Source: Nonomuraea helvata (GTDB lineage: Bacteria; Actinomycetota; Actinomycetes; Streptosporangiales; Streptosporangiaceae). Taken from it: a DNA stretch of 64,000 bases. Positions 34,921 through 42,944 of this stretch are shown one piece after another; position 1 is the stretch's first letter; each line of letters begins with the position of its first letter. The notes below the pieces were generated by a model. It saw only the letters and a list, made by a program, of their open reading frames with translations, ran no database searches and had not been told where the DNA came from. Both the position numbers and the translations under genes were made by a program. The stretch lies in assembly GCF_039535785.1 (NCBI RefSeq), contig NZ_BAAAXV010000011.1:1-64000 (forward strand), given 5' to 3'.

Positions 34921-36426
34921 ATGCGACGCGTCCTAGCCGCCGCCCTGCTCATGACGGCCGCCGCCGCCGGCTGCTCCACCGTGCCGGCAGCGGAGCCCGC
35001 CACGAAGTCCACGGGGGGCATCGATACGATCAACTGGGGACCGTGCACCGACATCAAGCGCCCTGACGGCGAGCCGCCGGCCCGCCAGGACGCGTCCGTA
35101 CGATGTGGGAAGCTCGCGGTGCCCCTGGACTACGCCAAGCCCGACGGGGAGAAGATCGACCTGGCGCTCATCAAGCTCCAGGCCACGGGCAAGGCCAAGA
35201 AGCTGGGCTCGATGGTGTTCAACTTCGGCGGGCCCGGCGCCTCGGGTGTCGACACGCTCGACCAGGCCGGCAAGGCGCTCACCGCGCTGCGCGACCGCTA
35301 CGACCTGGTCAGCTTCGACCCGCGCGGCGTCGAGCGCAGCGCCGGGGTGCGCTGCGGTGACAACGCCGAGATGGACAGGTTCACCGCCCTGGACACCTTG
35401 CCGGTCGACAACAAGACGCATCAGGAGGCCGCGCAGGCCAACAAGCAGTTCGCCAAGCTCTGCGAGCAGAACTCCGGCAAGATCCTGCCGTACATCGGCA
35501 CGGTGAACGCCGCCCGCGACATGGACAGGATCCGTGCCGCGGTGGGCGATCCCAAGCTCAACTACGTCGGCATGTCGTACGGCACGCAGCTCGGCGCCGT
35601 GTACGCCACCGAGTTCCCCAAGAACGTGGGGCGCATGGTGCTCGACGCGCCGCTCGACCCGACGGTGACGTTCGAGCAGCGGACGCTGGTGCAGACGCGC
35701 GGGTTCCAGCGGGCGTACGAGAGCTTCCTGCGGGCGTGCGTCAAGAACAAGTGCGACCTCGGCGCGGACCAGACCACCGCCGACGCGAACGTCGAGAAGC
35801 TGATGAACCAGCTCACCACGCAGCCGCTGAAGGTCGGCCAGCGCGAGCTCACCCAGGGTCTGGCCTCCACGGGCGTGGCGGCGGCGCTGTACTCGGAGAT
35901 GACCTGGCCGTTCCTGGAGCAGGCGCTCAGCGAGGCGCTCAAGGGCCGGGGCGACGGGCTGATGTACCTGGCCGACTCCTACACGGGCCGCTCCGAGGAC
36001 GGCTCGTACTCGACGCAGATGACCAGCTTCCCGGCCATCACCTGCGTGGACACCTCCGAACGGCCCAGCGAGGCGGAGATCAGGCGCACCGAGGCGGCCG
36101 CGATGAAGATCTCGCCGCTGTTCGGCAGCGAGGGCTCGGGCGGGCTGTGCCGGGTCTGGCCGGTCAAGGGCAGCGATCAGGCGCGGCACGTGAACGCCAC
36201 CGGGTCCGCACCGATCATGGTGGTCGGCGGCAAGGGCGACCCCGCCACGCCGTACGAGTGGGCGCCCAAGCTGACGGCCCAGCTCAAGACCGCAACCCTG
36301 GTCACGTACGAGGGCGAGGGGCACGGGGCCTACCTGTCGGGGAGCAAGTGCATTCAGGGGCTCGTGGACGGGTTCCTGATCGACGGCAAGCTGCCGGCGA
36401 GGGGCACCACCTGCCCGGCTGCCTGA
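34921..36426 (+). CDS. Secreted alpha/beta-hydrolase lipoprotein (SlpD/tripeptidyl aminopeptidase family)
   Basis: 501 residues from ATG 34921, with a lipoprotein signal peptide (MRRVLAAALLMTAAAAGC, lipobox AAGC). The exported hydrolase has VFNFGGPGASGVDTL (oxyanion region), the serine elbow GMSYGTQLGAVYA, Asp in VVGGKGDPATPYEWA and His in YEGEGHGAYLSG. The C-terminal TAP_C-type domain carries paired cysteines (CIQGLVDGFLIDG, TTCPAA). Family members cleave tripeptides from the N-termini of secreted proteins. It is monocistronic behind the aceE terminator. Confidence 0.92.
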   Translation: MRRVLAAALLMTAAAAGCSTVPAAEPATKSTGGIDTINWGPCTDIKRPDGEPPARQDASVRCGKLAVPLDYAKPDGEKIDLALIKLQATGKAKKLGSMVFNFGGPGASGVDTLDQAGKALTALRDRYDLVSFDPRGVERSAGVRCGDNAEMDRFTALDTLPVDNKTHQEAAQANKQFAKLCEQNSGKILPYIGTVNAARDMDRIRAAVGDPKLNYVGMSYGTQLGAVYATEFPKNVGRMVLDAPLDPTVTFEQRTLVQTRGFQRAYESFLRACVKNKCDLGADQTTADANVEKLMNQLTTQPLKVGQRELTQGLASTGVAAALYSEMTWPFLEQALSEALKGRGDGLMYLADSYTGRSEDGSYSTQMTSFPAITCVDTSERPSEAEIRRTEAAAMKISPLFGSEGSGGLCRVWPVKGSDQARHVNATGSAPIMVVGGKGDPATPYEWAPKLTAQLKTATLVTYEGEGHGAYLSGSKCIQGLVDGFLIDGKLPARGTTCPAA

Positions 36427-36468
36427 TGTGGCCCCGTCTGATGTGGCCCCGTCTAATGTGGCGCTGTG
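36424..36468 (+). repeat. Three 15-bp tandem units across an intergenic gap
   Basis: TGATGTGGCCCCGTC occurs twice (36424-36438, 36439-36453) and is followed by the variant TAATGTGGCGCTGTG, which contains the GTG start of the next gene. The first unit begins with the stop of the hydrolase gene. It probably arose by slippage and sets the spacing between the genes. Confidence 0.7.
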
Positions 36469-37200
36469 ACGTACGACTTGCTTATCGAGACTGAGGCCGC
36501 GCGGCTCGGCGCCCTGGCCACGGACCTGTCCATCCCGGTGCCCACGTGCCCGGGATGGACGATGGCCGATCTGGTCACGCATGTCGGCCAGACGCATCGC
36601 TGGGCCGTCCACATCCTGCGTAACCAGGTCCAGGAGCGGATCTGGTCGCGCCAGGTGCCCAGCGGGCTGGCCGAGGGCCAGAGCGGCGACGCGGCCTGGC
36701 TGGCCGCCGGGGTGGCCGAGCTGCTCGACACGCTCCGCGCCACCGACCCGTCGATGACGGTGTGGACGTGGGGCCCAGACAAGCAGGCGTCCTGGTGGCC
36801 CCGCCGGATGGTCTTCGAGCTGGTGGTCCACCGGGCCGACGCGGAGCTGGCGCTCGGCGTCGACCCGGTGGTCCCGGCCGACGTGGCGGTCGACGGTGTC
36901 GAGGAGTTCCTGCACAACCTGCCGTATGCCGGCTGGATCACGCCGCGGCTGGCGGAGCTCGGCGTGGAGGGGGCCACGATCCACCTCCACGCGACCGACG
37001 CCGACGGCGAGTGGACCATCACCCAGGGGCCGGCCGGGAGGATCTCCTGGGAGCGCGGGCACGCCAAGGGCGCCAGCGCGGTCCAGGGGACGGCCCAGGA
37101 CCTGCTGCTCCTGATGTACGGCCGGCGCTCGCCGGAGGAGCTGACGGTCTACGGCGACGCGGATCTCCTCGGCCGCTGGCTCACCACGGCCGCCTTCTGA
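36466..37200 (+). CDS. Mycothiol-dependent maleylpyruvate isomerase-type (DinB/MDMPI) protein
   Basis: 244 residues from GTG 36466. The N-terminal helical bundle carries the family pattern VPTCPGWTMADLVTHVGQTH (the CPGW-W..H metal/thiol-binding region), then RRMVFELVVHRADAELALG with the second histidine cluster (ELVVHRADAE). The C-terminal MDMPI_C domain reads IHLHATDADGEWTI and LLLLMYGRRSPEELTVYGD. Such proteins use mycothiol, which occurs only in actinobacteria. The actual substrate is unknown. It probably forms an operon with the hydrolase gene. Confidence 0.85.
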   Translation: MTYDLLIETEAARLGALATDLSIPVPTCPGWTMADLVTHVGQTHRWAVHILRNQVQERIWSRQVPSGLAEGQSGDAAWLAAGVAELLDTLRATDPSMTVWTWGPDKQASWWPRRMVFELVVHRADAELALGVDPVVPADVAVDGVEEFLHNLPYAGWITPRLAELGVEGATIHLHATDADGEWTITQGPAGRISWERGHAKGASAVQGTAQDLLLLMYGRRSPEELTVYGDADLLGRWLTTAAF

Positions 37201-37269
37201 CTGGGCTCCTCGGCTTGCCACCGCCCTCGGCCGCCGGCTTGCCACGGCCCGCCTGCCGACTGTGCTTGG

Positions 37270-37312
37270 CCCTGGGCGCGCCGCCGCTCGGCGATCGGCG
37301 GCGTGCCCAGGG
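37270..37312. terminator. Bidirectional terminator
   Basis: A 17-bp stem (CCCTGGGCGCGCCGCCG with CGGCGGCGTGCCCAGGG, one G-T wobble) has a 9-nt loop. It lies between the convergent DinB and VOC genes. Confidence 0.8.
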
Positions 37313-37413
37313 CGCCGGGTGAACCGCTGTGAAGCGACCCCGTCCGGATGCCGGAGGCCGCGGGGAAGGCGCTCGCTCCGGCCGTCGGACGGTTGATCAC
37401 CCAGGCGTCGGGG

Positions 37414-37773
37414 TCACCTCCGGTGGAAGATCCCGAAGACGCTGCCCGACGTGTCACGGAGGTAGGCGAAGTCGGTGCCGGCGCCGTCGTCGATCACCTT
37501 CATGATCACCTTGCCGCCCAGCGACTCGCTCTTGGCGCAGGCCGCCTCGACGTCGGCAACCTGCACGTGGAAGATCGCGTGCGCGGGGAACTCGCCCTTG
37601 GTGTTGAACAGCCCGCCGGTGGGGCGCTCACCGTCCGGATAGCTGATCATCCGGTAGTCGAGCGGCCCCTCGTCGTCGCGGGCGAACGTCCAGCCGAACA
37701 GCCCGCCGTAGAACGCCTGAGCGCCCTCGGGGTCGTCGGTCGCCACCTCGAACCAGGTCACCGTGTTGTCCAT
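37414..37773 (-). CDS. VOC-family (glyoxalase-like) protein
   Basis: 119 residues. Two VOC beta-alpha-beta-beta-beta motifs are visible: VTWFEVATDDPEGAQAFYGG with LFGWTF, and AIFHVQVADVEAACAKSESL with GGKVIMKVIDDG. Metal-ligand candidates are E9 in the first motif and H69 in FHVQV. The end, FAYLRDTSGSVFGIFH, is typical. Proteins like this are often antibiotic-resistance or dioxygenase-related, but the substrate cannot be inferred. A WYL regulator lies immediately upstream, divergent from the TROVE locus and on this same strand, and may control it. Confidence 0.85.
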   Translation of the reverse strand: MDNTVTWFEVATDDPEGAQAFYGGLFGWTFARDDEGPLDYRMISYPDGERPTGGLFNTKGEFPAHAIFHVQVADVEAACAKSESLGGKVIMKVIDDGAGTDFAYLRDTSGSVFGIFHRR

Positions 37774-37854
37774 CGTCGTCTCCAGGTCGTATTTCTCGAA
37801 CAGGACAACGATCTAACGTGATGGCGACAACCCTATGTCGGTGTTTTCCATTGA

Positions 37855-38583
37855 CTAATCGAGCACAGTGCCGTGAACAATCATCTCGGGCACGTCGGGG
37901 GCGAAGCCTTCGAGCGGGCGGTCGGGACAGCGCTCGGCGGTCACGGTCGCGGCGGCGATCCGATCGAGGCGGAAGACCCGCACGTCATCGCGGAGCCGGC
38001 ACCACGCCACGAGATACCAGAACCCGCCCCGGCCGCCCAGGAACACGCCAGGCTCGACGTCGCGCGAGGTCAGCATGCCCTTGGCGTCGGCGTAGTCGAG
38101 CCTGAGCACGCGCCGGCGCAGCAGCGCCTCCTCGATGGCCCGGGAGATCCCCTCGGCGCCGAGGGGCCGGCTCTGCGCTCCGGGCTCGGGCGGCTGGTGG
38201 ATGAGCTGCACCCGCCGCGCCAGCTCCCTGGCGAGCTCGCCCTCCGAGCCCGGCATCGCGGCCACCACCTTGCGTAACGCGCTGCGCGCCTGCCGGCCGA
38301 ACGGCTGGTCGCCGGCCCGGCTGAGCGCCACCGCGATGGCCACCGCCTCGGCGGGGGTGAAGTTGAGCGGGGGAAGGGTCATCTTCTTGTCGATGGCATA
38401 ACCGCCCTTGCGGCCCGGCTCGGCGTAGATCGGCACCCCTGACTCCTGCAGGGCGGTGATGTCGCGCTCGATCGTGCGCACGCTCACCTCGAACCGCTCG
38501 GCCAGCTCGCGTGCGGAGCGGCAGCGGGGGGCGATGGCGCGCAGATCCTCGACGAGCGCGTAGAGCCGGTCGGTACGATTCAC
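37855..38583 (-). CDS. HTH + WYL-domain transcriptional regulator
   Basis: 242 residues from GTG 38583 (NRTDRLYALVEDLRAIAPRC). The DeoR/HTH_11 domain (RSARELAERFEVSVRTIERD, ITALQESGVPIYAEPGRKGG) is followed by the WYL domain (VLRLDYADAKGMLTSRDVEP, GGFWYLVAWCRLRDDVRVFR, LDRIAAATV). WYL regulators bind nucleic acid or nucleotide-like ligands and often respond to DNA damage or phage. It is divergent from the Y RNA/TROVE locus; in other bacteria Rsr operons have their own regulator, so this neighbour deserves attention. Confidence 0.9.
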   Translation of the reverse strand: MNRTDRLYALVEDLRAIAPRCRSARELAERFEVSVRTIERDITALQESGVPIYAEPGRKGGYAIDKKMTLPPLNFTPAEAVAIAVALSRAGDQPFGRQARSALRKVVAAMPGSEGELARELARRVQLIHQPPEPGAQSRPLGAEGISRAIEEALLRRRVLRLDYADAKGMLTSRDVEPGVFLGGRGGFWYLVAWCRLRDDVRVFRLDRIAAATVTAERCPDRPLEGFAPDVPEMIVHGTVLD

Positions 38584-38905
38584 AGCCGCGACGCTACGCG
38601 CCGCCACCGACAATCGCGGCGCGTCCGCCGTCCCCGCAACCCCTGCCTCACCGTACGGCCACAGGGGTCTCACGGCGCCGAGAGAGGCAGGGCGCGTGGT
38701 CCCTGAGCCGTGCGGCGCCTGCGGCGTTTTCCGCGCCGAATAATGAGATGTGATCCGGCGCGTTGATCGCTACCGTTGGAGACAGTTCACGGGACAAGAG
38801 GGAGGTGCGGGTCGAAATGGTGTCGGTTATCTTTTTCGAGAAAAGAACCCATCCGGCGCCGGGCATACATCCGCACCCTCTGGGTCCATTCCAGCTGGTC
38901 AGGTC
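38584..38905. other. Divergent spacer between the WYL gene and the Y RNA
   Basis: About 320 bp without a convincing gene. An AT-richer patch at about 38,820-38,850 (TTATCTTTTTCGAGAAAAG) could carry a promoter for the Y RNA and TROVE gene. Confidence 0.35.
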
Positions 38906-39055
38906 CGGTGCCGGCACGGGTCGAATCTCGTCGGTTATCGACTGATAATCGGGTTGTTGCGGGTTCGAGTCCCGCCGCGGATCTCGCGTCCGCGTAGCTC
39001 AACTGGCAGAGCACCAAAACGGCCGGTGAGTCCACCATATCCGTGCCGGTTCCAG
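38906..39055 (+). ncRNA. yrlA: Bacterial Y RNA (YrlA-like), tRNA mimic upstream of the TROVE gene
   Basis: A terminal stem pairs 38,910-38,921 (GCCGGCACGGGT) with 39,039-39,050 (ATCCGTGCCGGT), 12 bp with two G-U pairs. Inside are an 8-bp hairpin (38,932-38,939/38,944-38,951), then a permuted tRNA module. This has a T arm GCGGG-TTCGAGT-CCCGC (38,959-38,975) and an acceptor-like stem CGCGGAT/GTCCGCG (38,976-38,982 with 38,988-38,994) closed by CTCGC. After TA comes a D arm GCTC-AACTGGCA-GAGC (38,997-39,012). This T arm - acceptor - D arm order is the design of YrlA RNAs, which bind Rsr/Ro60. Exact transcript ends are inferred. Confidence 0.75.
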
Positions 39056-39090
39056 ATCTGATCTCCCGTAGTCCCCAAGGAGCGCAGGCA

Positions 39091-40752
39091 ATGGCTCATG
39101 ATCCCCTCGCAGCGGTCTCGGCGTTCGCCACCCCGCAGACGCGCCCCATCCCCGGCCGTGCCGACCAGGTGCGGAACGCGGCGGGCGGCTACGTCTTCGG
39201 CAAGGACCTGTGGCGCAAGCTGGAGGACTTCCTGATCCTCGGCACCACGGGCGGCACCTACTACGTCACCGAGGACAGGCTGACCGCCGACAACGCCGGC
39301 GTGCTCTTCCAGGCGATCGCCGAGAACGGCCCGCGCGTGGTCGAGCTGCTGACCGCCGTCTCGACGGCCCGGCCGCCGCGGGCGCCGAAGCAGCGCCCTG
39401 CCCTCTTCGCCCTGGCCGCCTGCTACGCCAAGGGCGACGCGGACACGCGGCAGGCCGCGAAGCTGGCGCTGGCGAAGGTGGCGCGCACCACGGACCATCT
39501 CGCCCAGTTCTTCGGCTACTACAAGAACCTGGGCGGTAAGGCGACGGCTCGGGGCACCGCTCCCGTCGCCGGCCGATCTATGCGTACGGCGCTCGGCTCC
39601 TGGTTCCTGACCGGGAGCCCGGACGATGTGGCGTTCAAGGCGTGCAAGGCCCGCCGGCGCAAGACGCCGCAGGGCGAGGCGTTCGACCTGCGTGACGTGT
39701 TGCGCATCGCCCACCCGGCCGCGGACGACGAGCAGCGCGGGACGCTGTTCGGGTGGATCGCGGGGAACGTGGCGGACGAGCGGGCTCGCGAGGCGCTGCC
39801 GGCCGTTCACCGCTTCCTCACGGCGAAGGCCGTCACGAGCGCGGACGAGGCCGTGCGCGTGGTGACGGAGTCGCGGGTGCCGTGGGAGTTCCTGCCGGAC
39901 GCGATGCTGCGCGAGCCGGAGGTGTGGGAGGCCCTCGTCGACACGATCGGCATGACGGCCCTGCTGCGCAACCTCGCCAGGATGACCCGCATCGGCGCGC
40001 TCACGCCGATGGGCGACGCCACCCGGCGTGCGGTCGCCCGGCTCACCGACCGCGAGGCGCTGCTGAAGGCCCGCGTCCACCCCATGGACGCCTGGCTGGC
40101 CATGCGCGTCTACGCGTCCGGCAAGGCCCGGCCGAACCCGCGCGCCGACCTCCAGACCTGGCGGCCCGTGCCCGCCGTCCTCGACGCGCTGGAGGAGACG
40201 TACGAGCTCTCCTTCGGCGCGGTCGAGCCGTCGGGCAGACGGCTGCTGGTCGCGGTGGACTCGTCCGGGTCCATGTCGTGGGGCCACGTCCACGCGGGCG
40301 GCTCGCCGCTCGGCACCCCGTACGAGATCGGCTGTGCGATGGCCGTCATGCTGGCGCGCATCGAACGGGGCGACGTGCACGTCATCGACGTCGACACGGA
40401 GGTCCACGCCTCGAAGGTGACCCCTCGCACGAACCTGCGCGAGATCGCCTCCTGGCGGCCCTCGGGCGGCGGCACCGACCTGTCGCTGCCGTTCACCTGG
40501 GCGTCCAGGAAGCGGCTGCACGTGGACGGGACCGTTGTGTTCACCGACAACGAGACCTGGGCGGGCCGCTCCCACCCGGCGCAGGCCATGGAGGCCTACC
40601 GCCGGGAGATCAACCCGCGGGTCCGTGTCGTCGTCGCCGCGATGACCGCGGCCGGTTACTCGATCGGCGACCCGAAGGACGACGGCGTGCTCAACGTCGC
40701 CGGGCTGGACGCCTCGCTCCCGCTCGTCGTCAACGGCTTCATCCGCCCCTGA
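39091..40752 (+). CDS. rsr: TROVE-domain RNA-binding protein (Ro60/Rsr homologue)
   Basis: 553 residues from ATG 39091, preceded by AAGGAG. The TROVE HEAT-repeat ring covers about residues 15-370: PGRADQVRNAAGGYVFGKDL, FLILGTTGGTYYVTEDRLTA, the family-typical R..LRDVLRIAHP segment (FDLRDVLRIAHPAADDEQ), and ESRVPWEFLPDAMLREPEVW. The C-terminal vWA domain has an intact MIDAS DSSGSM (D390, S392, S394) and a late FTDNETWAG. Rsr binds Y RNA and misfolded RNA, and in Deinococcus works with exonucleases in rRNA maturation and stress decay. A Y RNA lies directly upstream. Confidence 0.93.
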   Translation: MAHDPLAAVSAFATPQTRPIPGRADQVRNAAGGYVFGKDLWRKLEDFLILGTTGGTYYVTEDRLTADNAGVLFQAIAENGPRVVELLTAVSTARPPRAPKQRPALFALAACYAKGDADTRQAAKLALAKVARTTDHLAQFFGYYKNLGGKATARGTAPVAGRSMRTALGSWFLTGSPDDVAFKACKARRRKTPQGEAFDLRDVLRIAHPAADDEQRGTLFGWIAGNVADERAREALPAVHRFLTAKAVTSADEAVRVVTESRVPWEFLPDAMLREPEVWEALVDTIGMTALLRNLARMTRIGALTPMGDATRRAVARLTDREALLKARVHPMDAWLAMRVYASGKARPNPRADLQTWRPVPAVLDALEETYELSFGAVEPSGRRLLVAVDSSGSMSWGHVHAGGSPLGTPYEIGCAMAVMLARIERGDVHVIDVDTEVHASKVTPRTNLREIASWRPSGGGTDLSLPFTWASRKRLHVDGTVVFTDNETWAGRSHPAQAMEAYRREINPRVRVVVAAMTAAGYSIGDPKDDGVLNVAGLDASLPLVVNGFIRP

Positions 40753-40759
40753 GCCCGCT

Positions 40760-41737
40760 CTACCAGCGGTGGTGGACCTGGGGGCGGATCAGGTCGTCGT
40801 AGATCTCCTGGACCGCCTTCATGGTCGCCGCGTCGAGCGCGGGCACGGCGGCCGCGGAGGCGTTGGCGGTGGCCTGGGCCGGGTTGCGGGCGCCCGGGAT
40901 GACCACCGAGACGCCCTCCTGGTCGAGGATCCAGCGGAGGGCGAACTGGACCATCGTCACGCCCGAGGGCACCAGCGGGGCCAGGCGGCGGACCGCCTCC
41001 AGGCCTGTGCCGAAGTCCACGCCCGAGAAGGTCTCCCCGACGTCGAACGCCTCCCCGCGCCGGTTGTAGTTTCTGTGGTCGTCGGAGCCGAAGGTGGTGT
41101 GCTCGTCGTACCGGCCGGACAGCAGGCCGCTGGCCAGCGGGACGCGGGCGATGATGCCCACCCCTGCGGCGCGGGCGGCGGGCAGGACCTGCTCCAGCGG
41201 CTTGAGCCTGAAGGCGTTGAGAATGATCTGCACGGTCGCCACCCCCGGCCGCGCGATCGCCGCCAGCGCCTCCTCGCACGTCTCCACGCTGACCCCGTAC
41301 GCCGCGATCTTCTGCTCGGCCACCAGCGTGTCCAGGGCGTCGAAGACCGCGTCCGTCGAATACACCGGAGTCGGCGGGCAGTGGAGCTGGACCAGGTCGA
41401 TGGTGTCCACGTTCAGGTTCCGGCGGGAGCGCTCGTTCCACGCGCGGAAGTTGGCCATCACATAGTTCGAGGGGATCTGTTCGAGCCGGCGGCCCATCTT
41501 GGTGGCGACGGTCAGCTCCGGGCGGTCCTTGGCGAAGCGGCCGACGATCTGCTCGCTGCGCCCGTCGCCGTAGACGTCGGCCGTGTCGATGAAGGTGACG
41601 CCCGCGTCCGCGGCGGCACCGAGGGTGGCGACGGCGTCGTCCTCCGTCACCTGCCCCCAGTCGGCGCCGAGCTGCCACGCGCCCAGGCCCACGATGCCCA
41701 CCTGGCGCTCTGTCCGTCCCAACGTGCGTTGTTCCAT
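40760..41737 (-). CDS. Aldo/keto reductase
   Basis: 325 residues: MEQRTLGRTERQVGIVGLGA, the catalytic Asp/Tyr in FIDTADVYGDGRSEQIVG, Lys in ELTVATKMGRR, and the helix with DTIDLVQLHCPPTPVYSTDA carrying the catalytic His. The NADPH-binding C-terminus reads FALRWILDQEGVSVVIPGAR and NPAQATANASAA. The (beta/alpha)8 barrel is complete. It is convergent with the TROVE gene (7 bp apart), so no functional link follows. The substrate is unknown; a carbonyl or aldehyde is reduced with NADPH. Confidence 0.92.
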   Translation of the reverse strand: MEQRTLGRTERQVGIVGLGAWQLGADWGQVTEDDAVATLGAAADAGVTFIDTADVYGDGRSEQIVGRFAKDRPELTVATKMGRRLEQIPSNYVMANFRAWNERSRRNLNVDTIDLVQLHCPPTPVYSTDAVFDALDTLVAEQKIAAYGVSVETCEEALAAIARPGVATVQIILNAFRLKPLEQVLPAARAAGVGIIARVPLASGLLSGRYDEHTTFGSDDHRNYNRRGEAFDVGETFSGVDFGTGLEAVRRLAPLVPSGVTMVQFALRWILDQEGVSVVIPGARNPAQATANASAAAVPALDAATMKAVQEIYDDLIRPQVHHRW

Positions 41738-41769
41738 GGGTAACAGTGTCCTGGATGGTCAACGGGCCG

Positions 41770-42168
41770 CTAGCCCAGGGGCGCGACGGCGCTCACCGTG
41801 GTGCCTCCTCCCAGCACGCTGTTGATCTGCAGGATGCCGGAGATGTTCGCCAGGCCGGCCTTCATGACCCGCAGGCCCCGCCCCTCCGTCTCCAGCGGGA
41901 AGCCGACCCCGTCGTCGCTGATGGTCAGCCGCAGTCCCCGCGCCCCCGCGGTGACGGCGACCGACACGGTACGCGCCTTGCTGTGGCGCTCCACGTTGTC
42001 GAGCGCCTCCCGAACGGTGCTGAGGACCACCTCCGCGACCTGGGAGGGCACGTTCCTACCTGGCAGCGCCCACACCTCCACCGCGATCCCCGTCCGGTCC
42101 TCCCACTGCCCGAGGTAGTCCTCCAGGAGCTGCGAGAGCCCTCGCTGTTCGTCCAGATGAAGCTGCAT
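41770..42168 (-). CDS. Orphan HATPase (NarL-kinase-type ATP-binding domain)
   Basis: About 132 residues from ATG 42168 (GGGGG upstream). The fold is an HATPase_c domain: N box STVREALDNVERHSKA, G1 DDGVGFPLETEGRGLRVMKA, G2-like LGGGTTVSAV. The kinase dimerisation/phosphoacceptor part and any sensor are missing; only a short N-terminus (QLHLDEQRGLSQLLEDYLGQ) precedes it. Such pieces act as partner subunits or as anti-sigma-like kinases, or are remnants of a kinase gene. It is divergent from the GNAT gene. Confidence 0.75.
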   Translation of the reverse strand: MQLHLDEQRGLSQLLEDYLGQWEDRTGIAVEVWALPGRNVPSQVAEVVLSTVREALDNVERHSKARTVSVAVTAGARGLRLTISDDGVGFPLETEGRGLRVMKAGLANISGILQINSVLGGGTTVSAVAPLG

Positions 42169-42261
42169 ATAACCCCCGTCTCGATCTTTCACCTGTTTGA
42201 TTCACATAACTGGTGAAAGGTTCCGTCCGCTCTCTCCCTGGGATGACCGATACTGAACGGC

Positions 42262-42738
42262 ATGATTCGACCTGCCACGCCCGCCGATGTGCCCCAGATC
42301 CTCAGCATGATCCGTGAGCTCGCCACGTACGAGAAGGCCGAGCACGAAGCGCAGGCGACCGAGCAGCAGCTGCACGCGGCGCTCTTCTCCGACCACCCCG
42401 CCGCGTTCGTCCACATCGCCGAGCAGGACGGCGAGGTGGCCGGCTTCACGCTGTGGTTCCTCACCTTCTCGACGTGGCGGGGCGTGCACGGCATCTACAT
42501 GGAGGACCTCTACGTACGCCCCCAGCACCGCGGCGCCGGCCACGGCGTGGCGCTCATGAAGGAGCTGGCCCGCATCTGCGACGAGCGCGGCTACCAGCGG
42601 CTCGAATGGTCGGTCCTCGACTGGAACGAGCCCAGCATCGCCTTCTACGACAACCTCGGCGCGGTGCTCCAGGACGAGTGGCTGAGGTACCGGCTGACCG
42701 ACGAGCCGCTCCAGCGCCTGGGCGCCCGCCAGGACTGA
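42262..42738 (+). CDS. GNAT acetyltransferase, diamine-acetyltransferase-like
   Basis: 158 residues: MIRPATPADVPQILSMIREL, ATYEKAEHEAQATEQQL, FTLWFLTFSTWRGVHGIYME, DLYVRPQHRGAGHGVALMKE (acetyl-CoA loop QHRGAGHG), LEWSVLDWNEPSIAFYDNLG. The E-T-Y-E-K start, the tryptophan-rich strand and the WSVLDWN-P motif are those of the spermidine/spermine (SSAT-like) branch of GNATs. It probably acetylates a polyamine or a small amine. No operon partner. Confidence 0.9.
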   Translation: MIRPATPADVPQILSMIRELATYEKAEHEAQATEQQLHAALFSDHPAAFVHIAEQDGEVAGFTLWFLTFSTWRGVHGIYMEDLYVRPQHRGAGHGVALMKELARICDERGYQRLEWSVLDWNEPSIAFYDNLGAVLQDEWLRYRLTDEPLQRLGARQD

Positions 42739-42833
42739 TGGTTACGTACCGTGACAAAGGTGACGCCCACGTTTCGGCGGGCAGCAGTTGATCATTACGA
42801 GCATGTTTCGTCAGTGACGCTTGTGCGTGGCTT

Positions 42834-42858
42834 GTTACAGCGGTGAATCACACGTAAC
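42834..42858 (+). promoter_or_regulatory. GlnR-type box before the nitrate operon
   Basis: GTTAC-n6-GAATC (42,834-42,849) followed by GTAAC (42,854-42,858), close to the GlnR a/b-site consensus GTnAC-n6-GaAAC. A similar GTTAC...GTGAC occurs around 42,741. GlnR is the known activator of nitrate and nitrite assimilation genes in actinobacteria. Confidence 0.5.
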
Positions 42859-42944
42859 GAACGCACGGCCACGGATTGTCAAAGTGCGTAACGCGCGCTT
42901 CCTACCTTGGAGATCCCCGGACACCGAGCGTAGGAGAGAGTTCG

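Noticed and set aside
34933..37245. A 770-codon minus-strand frame opposite the hydrolase and DinB genes
   Set aside because: No family features; Arg/Pro/Gly-rich shadow of two clear plus-strand genes.
38952..39030. Two broken tRNA genes upstream of the TROVE gene
   Set aside because: The halves are in reversed order, their acceptor strands pair with each other, and they lie inside a larger stem, which fits a Y RNA better than two tRNA fragments.
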